Assembly: GCA_030278955.1 (NCBI GenBank)
Contig: JAOANR010000006.1
Coordinates: 31,151,383-31,215,382 of the forward strand
Length of the DNA stretch: 64,000 nt
Direction: 5' to 3'
Origin: Hygrophila difformis
Lineage: Eukaryota > Streptophyta > Magnoliopsida > Lamiales > Acanthaceae
The notes beneath the pieces were generated by a model. The model saw nothing but the letters and a program-made list of their open reading frames with translations. It was not told the DNA's origin and did no database searches. Below are positions 57,696 through 64,000 of this stretch, one piece after another (the first letter of the stretch is position 1; each line of letters begins with the position of its first letter). Position numbers and translations under genes: made by a program.

Positions 57696-57860
57696 GGACC
57701 GTCCCACGACCGTCCGGAACTCTTTGAAAGGACAAAAACATTGGGACGGTCACCCAGGACCGTCCCACGACCGTCTCGTGACCGTCCGGAACTCTCTGAA
57801 ATGGATAAAATATTTGGAAGGTTCACCAGGACCGTCCCAAGACCGTCCCATGACCGTCCC
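57696..57860. repeat. GACCGTCC repeat cluster in the MULE
   Basis: Nine or so copies of GACCGTCC or its reverse complement within 165 bp, arranged in three blocks separated by 'ggaactct..gaaa' spacers. Two more copies lie at 58760-58780. Confidence 0.9.
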
Positions 57861-57869
57861 ATTGGTTAC

Positions 57870-58890
57870 CACACTTTGAAGTTTTCAGTTACCACGATCC
57901 TCATTACTTGATTACCATAATATGAAATATTGGTTACCATTTCTTTAAATTATTGGATACCAAACTTAAAGTAAGTTGGTTACCACAAATTGTATTACTC
58001 AATCCACATAAAATATTAATTTATTTCAATTACCATAATTTATTATTATAATGTTATTTCAAACCAGAAAATATTGGTAACCACACTTCTCAATGGAATT
58101 TTACCACAATCCGCATCTTTGTTACCACGTTCCTAAAAGTGATTTTACCGCACAATACTATTGAAGGTTACCATGTTTGTACTTGGTCGGTTACCATATT
58201 TTTGTTTAATTCCAATCCCCATAATTTAATATTTTAATATTGTTTCAATCCAAAAAATATTGGTTACCACACTTTTCAATGGAATTTTACCAGAATCTGC
58301 CTCTCTTAGTGACCACGTTCGTAAATGTGATTTTACCACACTATACTATTGAAGGTTACCACAATCTTACTCGCTAGGTTACCACGTTCCTAAATAAAAT
58401 TTTACTATTCCTCACTCGTCATGCTACCACGTTTTCTCCCCCCAAAATCCCTAAAATTCAATGATCTTATTTTTTAAAAAAAAAAAAAAAATTGGTTACC
58501 AAACTTCATAACCTACTTACCACACTTTAAAATATTTTACCACACTTGTAAAAGGAAACTTTACCATATTCCTCATTAATCTTCATGTTACCAAGTTTTT
58601 TTCCCCAAAAAATCCTCAAAATTCAATGCTCTCATTTAAAAAAATTTGAGTTACCACACTTCATAACTTAATTACCACACTTTCAAAATATTTTACCACG
58701 TATATATATGAATATTTACCATGTTGTTTGGACGATCTCAAACCATAGTTGACCGTCCAATAACCCTAGTTGACCGTCCCAACATCCGTGACCACAAATC
58801 ATATTATTATATTACCACGGTATTACGTATTTGTTCCCCACACCTCTTGTAATTGCATTACCACAATCACATTGATTGGATTACCACACA
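57870..58890 (+). repeat. TTACCACA array, left arm of the MULE
   Basis: Dozens of TTACCACA-like words (GGTTACCAC, ATTACCACA, TTTTACCAC) spaced 15-40 bp, all in one orientation. Sparser copies lie at 55940-56140. The parts at 58440-58700 are the inverse of the right-arm units. Confidence 0.88.
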
Positions 58891-59539
58891 TCATTTTATC
58901 GTGATTATGCGTACAGCGGGCATCCTATTACCTTTTTCTAGTGGCGCCAAGGTTGAAGACTCAATCATTACAATATTTCTCATCGGTGCATGTTAATAGA
59001 ATTGAGAAACACGATATACTTCGTCATTACATCATATTTCATCATTTTCGTCAATTGAATGTCTTTGAGTGGTAATTCATTGGGTTGCATACATTCGTTA
59101 ATACGGAAACTCAATTGTTAATTGCATTGTATGACATTAAACGATCATATGCCACATGGTAGATATGATTCGATGCCACCCATGTATTTCTCTTATAATT
59201 TTCAATGATATAGTATATTACTATGTTTATGTTATGGTTACCGTTCGGTTATATGTAGACATGAGTATCCACTAAATACAATGTATGACATCGCCGATTC
59301 GACATATTCCTTGGAAAATATGAGTATATACAATTACATGTATTGATTGTGCACCCAGTACTTACAAATACGATTATATCATTATATTACCACGCTGCTT
59401 TTATTGGCATTACCATATACACCATAAATTTGTACCATAAACCCAACACATGTTACCACATTTGTATAGTAATTGTTACCACTGTCATAATACCATATTT
59501 ACACATGAATTGGAAGATTATCATACTCATATATTCACA

Positions 59540-60735
59540 ATTAGGTTATGAAGTGTGGTAACCCAAATTTTTTTTTAAATGAGAACATTAAATTGTTGGG
59601 GATTTTTGGGGGGAAAAACTTAGTAACATGAAGAGTGAGGAATATGGTAAAGTTTCCTATTACAAGTGTGTTAAAATAGTTTGACAGTATGGTAAGTAGG
59701 TTATGAAGTGTGATAATGAATTTTGGGGATTTGGGGGGGGGGGGGGGAACTTGATAATATGACGAATGAGGAATATGGTAAAGTTTCATTTACATGTGTG
59801 GTAAAATATGTTATGTGGTAATTAGGTTAAGAAGTGTGGTAACCCAAATTTTCTTCTAAATGAGAACATTAAATTGTTGGGGATTTTTGGGGGGGAAAAA
59901 ACTTGGTAACAAGAAGAGTGAGGAATATGGTAAGTTCCTTTTACAAGTGTGGTAAAATAGTTTGAAAGCGTGGTAAGTAGGTTATGAAGTGTGGTAACCC
60001 AAATTTTTTTTTTTTTTTTTATAAATGAGAACATTGAATTTTGGGGATTTTGGTGGGAAAAAAATATGGTAACATGACGAGTGAGGAATATGGTAAAGTT
60101 TCCTTTTACATATGTAGTAAAATATTTTAAAAGTGTGGTAACCCAATTTTTTTTCTAAATGAGAACATTAAATTGTTGGGGATTTTTGGGGGGAAAAAAC
60201 TTGGTAACATGAAGAGTGAGGAATATGGTAAAGTCCATTTTACAAGTGTGGTAAAATAGTTTGAAAGCGTGGTAAGTAGGTTACGAAGTGTAGCAACCCA
60301 ATTTTTTTTTTTTTAAATGAGAACATTGAATTTTGGGGATTTTGGTGGGAAAAAAATGTGGTAACATGATGAGTAGGGAATATGGTAAAGTTTCCTTTTA
60401 CATGTGTGGTAAAATATTTTAAACTTGTGGTAATTAGGTTATGAAGTGTGGTAACCCAAATTTTTTAAAAATGAGAACATTAGATTGTTGGGGATTTTTG
60501 GGGGGAAAAAAACTTGGTAACATGAAGAGTGAAGAATATAGCAAAGTTTCTTTTTACAAGTGTGGTAAAATATTTTGAAAGTGTGGTAAGTAGGTTAGGA
60601 AGTGTGGTAACCCAAATTTTTTTAAAATGGGAACGTTGAATTTTGGGGATTTTTTGGGGAAAAAATATGGTAAAATGACGTGAGAAATATGGTAAAGTTT
60701 CCTTTTACATATGTGGTAAAATATATATTTTTTTC
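59540..60735 (-). repeat. About 150-bp tandem repeats, right arm of the MULE
   Basis: Roughly eight units, each with GTGGTAACCCAAATTTTTT, AATGAGAACATT, TTGGGGATTTTTGGGGG, GAGGAATATGGTAAAGTTTCC and GTGTGGTAAAATA. They are the inverse complement of the motif orientation in the left arm. Small ORFs in them recur with the repeat and are not genes. Confidence 0.92.
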
Positions 60736-61144
60736 TTTTATTACACTTATGGGTATAGTTGGTATTTCACATCTAGTGCATTATTACACTAATTTATTTA
60801 TATTGTTAAGTATAGTTATGGTTTTAATCTTTTGGGGGGGTTAGGTGTGAGTTTTGTGAGTGGTGGGGGTTGACCCAAACTTTAAGTTTGGTAGGGGGGT
60901 GAACTCTAAGTTCCCCAAAATTATATAGTATGCCTCGAATGATAAAACTTGGAATAGAGAAATTAGAAGTTAAAAGCCCACAATGATAAAAGATAGGTTA
61001 AAAATTTTGATAGATAGAATGGGCCTAGTATATTGATAGATGTAATGGTTCAAATATAATAAAATGTAAAAACTGGGCCCCAAAATTTGGAGCCCTGAGC
61101 AGCCGTTCAGTGTGCTCATGGTATGAGTCAAGCCTGTCTAGAAC

Positions 61145-61287
61145 CAAAATTCGACTGCTCCTTAAACCGCTGCCCCTCGCCTTGCCCTGTCATCAACAAG
61201 TGAATTCCGTTCTCTTTTTTTGTTCTTGTTAAAAAAAAAAAGACGAGAGAGAGAGATTATTTAAATGTTCTTTTGCTTTTTTTGGAA
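61145..61287. other. Short unassigned stretch
   Basis: Flank of the hAT element, with a GA microsatellite at about 61243-61256. No gene seen. Confidence 0.5.
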
Positions 61288-61719
61288 GTTGTTAGAAATC
61301 AATGCAAAATTCAAGAATTTTATAAGTAACATTAATTAGAATATTTTAGAATTGAAAAAAAAAAAGAAGTTATGTGTGTAGGATTCTCTATAGAAATATC
61401 TAAATTAATAATTTTGCACTTAGAATATTCTAGATCCATCGGTCACATTATAAATAGGGGTGGGCTCTACCATTTGAGTGATGAGTAATAAGCGAAAGTG
61501 TGAAAAAAGTGAGTAAGAGTGCCTAGTGTTTTAACTATAAAAATAATTACTCTTGTATTGGAATTGTGTACTAATAAAAATGTTCTCTTATTTGGTGGTT
61601 TCGGCTCTTCAAAAAAAATAAATAAAAGTGTTGTCTTTCTTAATTTTCCCAGTTAAGCTTTCATTTGTCATGTTCTTAGCACACTTGTGTTAATTTTATT
61701 GTTTGCTTTGTCGTTTAAC
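61288..61719 (+). repeat. Possible copia-type LTR
   Basis: Starts TGTTAGAAATC and ends TTTAACA, with TATAAATAGG at 61451-61460 and AATAAAA near 61572. The composition fits a short copia LTR, but I find no TSD or primer site. Confidence 0.35.
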
Positions 61720-62789
61720 AAATATATGGTTGGCACTGACACCTAAATATCATTTTGCACCAAGAATTATAAAGTTCAAGGCTAACCAATATCAAAGAGT
61801 TAGTGTTGTGTAAGTGAATTGTCATAGGTCTCTATAGTGGATATGCTTGTGTGTCGAAGTCCTTTCAGCAGAAGTTTATTGTCCAATATTGTTTCAACCT
61901 CATGTATGCATTGCTCAATGGATTCATAAGGACAACGTTGCCGCCACCTCTAGCGTTGTCTCCAAATGTGGTCCCCAAGAAAAATAAACGCCTCCCGATA
62001 GCTTGATGTGGATTAGCTTTCCGAGTGCAGAGTATTCAATTGTGACAAACCACTTTAAAGTCACTATTTCATGGACCGATAAATTCATTTTCCATTACAA
62101 TCTTTTATCATGACAAAAAATTAAACAACATAGGTACAAAATTACCCCGAGTGACACACCTCTTGTGGCATAATTCACATACCTTTTTATGAGGATTGTA
62201 TAAGAGTGTGGATTTTCAGATTTTTTACAAATCTATATTTTTCTTCTCCAAGCAAGTGTTCATCATATGTCAATCCAGTTAACCCAAGGCACTCGGTTAA
62301 GGTCATCAACAAAATTAAATGGCCTCGCCACCATAAGCCTTAACCGATCTTTTCTCCTCTTTGCTCTTCAATGCGCAATTATCAAATTTTATTAAATAAA
62401 TTAAATGGCAACTCATAAAATAGAAAATAGTTTTTACACATCCACAGAAAAAGACAATAAAATAATTAAATTATAAGGGTTGGAAAATTCATAAACTTCA
62501 TATGGGAAAGAAAACCTAGCATTCCATTGATAATGAAAAGCTTCAAACAACTAAAATTAGATGATTTAATGATATGTTATACAATTCTATGAGGTTATAA
62601 ATTACACTATGATAACTATTGACTATTTCGGAAACAATGACATACATAAAAAAAGCCATAAAATGGATTACACAATCAGATATAACAAATCACCATAAGA
62701 ATGAAGGTCAGATGTATTGTTCGAGACAAAAAATAATTGAACTGTCAAATGATGCATAGCGGTAAAACTTTTCCTAAGTTTGGTGTCCT
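61720..62789. other. Unassigned stretch
   Basis: Mixed AT-rich DNA without a supported reading frame or recognisable transposon end. Confidence 0.5.
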
Positions 62790-62792
62790 TTA

Positions 62793-63357
62793 GGCCATCT
62801 CCAGCAATAAACTCTATTTCCCAGTCAACTCTACTCTATTTCCAGTCCAGTTTACAGTTTTTCACTTTTTATCTCCAACAATCAACTCTAAATCTTTCTC
62901 TATTTAAGAGTATTCCATTTTGATTCCTTTTTATTATTATTTTAATTTTGATTTATCAAATTAATATTGGGTATATAAGTGTACATTTTGTCAAATAAAT
63001 TTGTATTTGGGTATATAATTTAATTAAATATTTATAAATTTTGCTAAACACAAAACTCTCATAAATAATTCTGAACTCAAACATTATCTAATAATAAAAA
63101 CATACAGTTTTTCTTTGATTATTTTATTATTAAAACAAAATTATATAATAAATAAAAAAAGAAGAAAGAAAAGGGCAAAAAACAAGAAAAAGAACAAAAA
63201 ATGCCGTTCCTGCTACAGTGCCCGCTATTTGTAGAGGGGCACTATTCACCTCCACAAAAATAAAGTCCCATCTGGCGTTTTAAAGGGGATTGTTGGGGCA
63301 GTTTTTTACGGTAAAATGAAGTTTTCCACCTTTTTACAGACACTGCTGGAGATGGTC
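62793..63357. mobile_element. Tourist/Harbinger-type MITE (GGCCATCTCCAGC family)
   Basis: Ends GGCCATCTCCAGCA and, inverted, GACCATCTCCAGCA, flanked by TTA (62790-62792 and 63358-63360). The 'ccatctccagca' end is widespread in plant Harbinger-type MITEs. 565 bp, with an AT-rich middle. Confidence 0.9.
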
Positions 63358-63360
63358 TTA

Positions 63361-63867
63361 GATTGCTAATTGGTGATAAATTCTCTAAAATTAGAAATGT
63401 CAAATGGAATTGAGCATCTACAGTTGATTGATTGAATGGACAGTATGGGGATGTTTGGGAGTCAGCAGATCTGATAGTAGATAGCAGATTCGGAGAGAGA
63501 ATTGTGAGAGGATATGCTGTTTGAATCCGCTTTCCGCTACCCAATCTACTTACATCCAAATATCCTCTGTGAACTAAAAGAGGTGTGCAATGCAAAAGGC
63601 AACCACGAGGACTTCTGTACTTTCCATAGGCTGGAAATCTACTTGGGAATCCTTTTAATGATGGATTTCCATCAAAATGATTACATAGATGCTCTCATCC
63701 GAAAAGGTAAATTTCTAATGTTTGGTTTGACTGGTTGGAGAAATTCTTACTCTATGTTAGATAGATCTACTTCATGTCGCCTCCGGAAACAAATTGTTAA
63801 TCTTGTAGTATATAACCAATAAATTATAAAATAAAAGTTAAATTTATAAATTATTAATCTTGTAGTA
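63361..63867. other. Unassigned stretch with one unconfirmed ORF
   Basis: A 102-codon plus-strand frame (63514-63822, MLFESAFRYPIYLHPN) has no motif I recognise and no upstream signals I can trust. GGGGATGTTTGG near 63446 might be a DNA-transposon end. Confidence 0.35.
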
Positions 63868-64000
63868 TAGAAAGAGAACAACATACAAAATTATGATACT
63901 TAATTAACTTGAATAAAAAATAAAAGTTAAAAGAATAAAAAGAATAGATACAAACAATCATAAATAGGAAAACAAATGCTATATAACGAAGCAATTTGTT
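63868..64000. repeat. Direct repeat, second copy
   Basis: Matches 53694-53813 in the same orientation, with a small insertion (taagt/aagtta). It runs to the window edge and may continue. Confidence 0.88.

Larger units (their letters stand above)
55770..60916. mobile_element. Mutator-like element (MULE) with mirrored TTACCACA arrays
   Basis: 9-bp duplications aaaattata at 55761-55769 and 60917-60925, the size expected for Mutator-like elements. Terminal inverted repeats: CAGGAAATTAGAGTCT on the left against GGGGAACTTAGAGTTC read inverted from the right, followed by CCCCCCT in both. The left half is rich in TTACCACA and the right half in TGTGGTAA. It carries a small ORF (56856-57259) and a GACCGTCC repeat (57696-57860). 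No MURA-type transposase was found, so it is presumably non-autonomous. Confidence 0.82.
55470..61136. mobile_element. hAT transposon carrying a nested MULE
   Basis: Left end CAGGGCTGTCTCAAAC, right end (inverted) CAGGCTTGACTCATAC, with perfect 8-bp duplications tctagaac at 55462-55469 and 61137-61144. Without the MULE and its TSD it is only about 510 bp, so it was a non-autonomous hAT. Confidence 0.87.

Noticed and set aside
59541..60034. Two related minus-strand ORFs of 70-82 codons
   Set aside because: They are parts of the 150-bp tandem repeat and change length with homopolymer T runs.

Overview
The window looks like a heterochromatic, gene-poor part of a flowering-plant nuclear genome. 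I see no convincing host gene. Almost everything recognisable is transposable-element DNA: Ty3/gypsy LTR retrotransposons of the Tekay-like chromovirus and Athila lineages, Ty1/copia fragments, and DNA transposons (hAT, MULE, Tourist/Harbinger and Stowaway-like MITEs). The evidence is protein motifs, TG...CA LTR ends, primer-binding sites, polypurine tracts and matching target-site duplications (TSDs), all read directly from the sequence.

Layout, left half. An Athila-lineage element on the minus strand frames positions 2564-32745. Its 5' LTR is 28061-32745 (about 4.7 kb). Its 3' LTR is visible only in part (2564-3096 plus 14274-16193), because three chromovirus sequences landed in the element: an LTR entering from the left window edge (1-2563), a nearly complete young chromovirus (element 1, 3097-14268, TSD tcgta) and a solo LTR (22553-25179, TSD atgat). 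The Athila body encodes a decayed gag-protease frame (27875-25185) and a long degenerate accessory ORF region (22201-17896). I find no reverse transcriptase, RNase H or integrase in it. The Athila itself sits in an older chromovirus-type LTR, of which 32746-33101 remains.

Middle. Positions 33102-34502 hold a minus-strand copia RNase H relic, joined to a plus-strand copia polypurine tract and LTR (34521-34836). Positions 36234-40281 hold remains of a minus-strand Ty3-type element with a short zinc-knuckle gag and one LTR. Element 2 (41122-50013, plus strand, TSD gcgga) is a chromovirus that lost gag and the protease active site and has a broken RT, but keeps an open RNase H-integrase-chromodomain frame. 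It split a GC-rich, proline-codon-rich locus.

Right third (50934-64000). AT-rich DNA with MITEs and DNA transposons: a hAT (52411-53287, TSD gctttgtt), a Stowaway-like MITE, two Tourist/Harbinger MITEs (53903-54291 and 62793-63357), and a hAT (55470-61136, TSD tctagaac) carrying a MULE (55770-60916, TSD aaaattata). The MULE has long mirrored arrays of TTACCACA/TGTGGTAA and a small ORF that distantly resembles the plant mobile domain.

Most notable: arrays of nested ACGACG palindromes in the Athila LTRs; the gag-protease-plus-accessory-ORF layout of the Athila element, with an internal copy of its polypurine tract; a small leader ORF before gag, intact and coiled-coil-like in element 1, with counterparts in two other elements; and the MULE-in-hAT nest.
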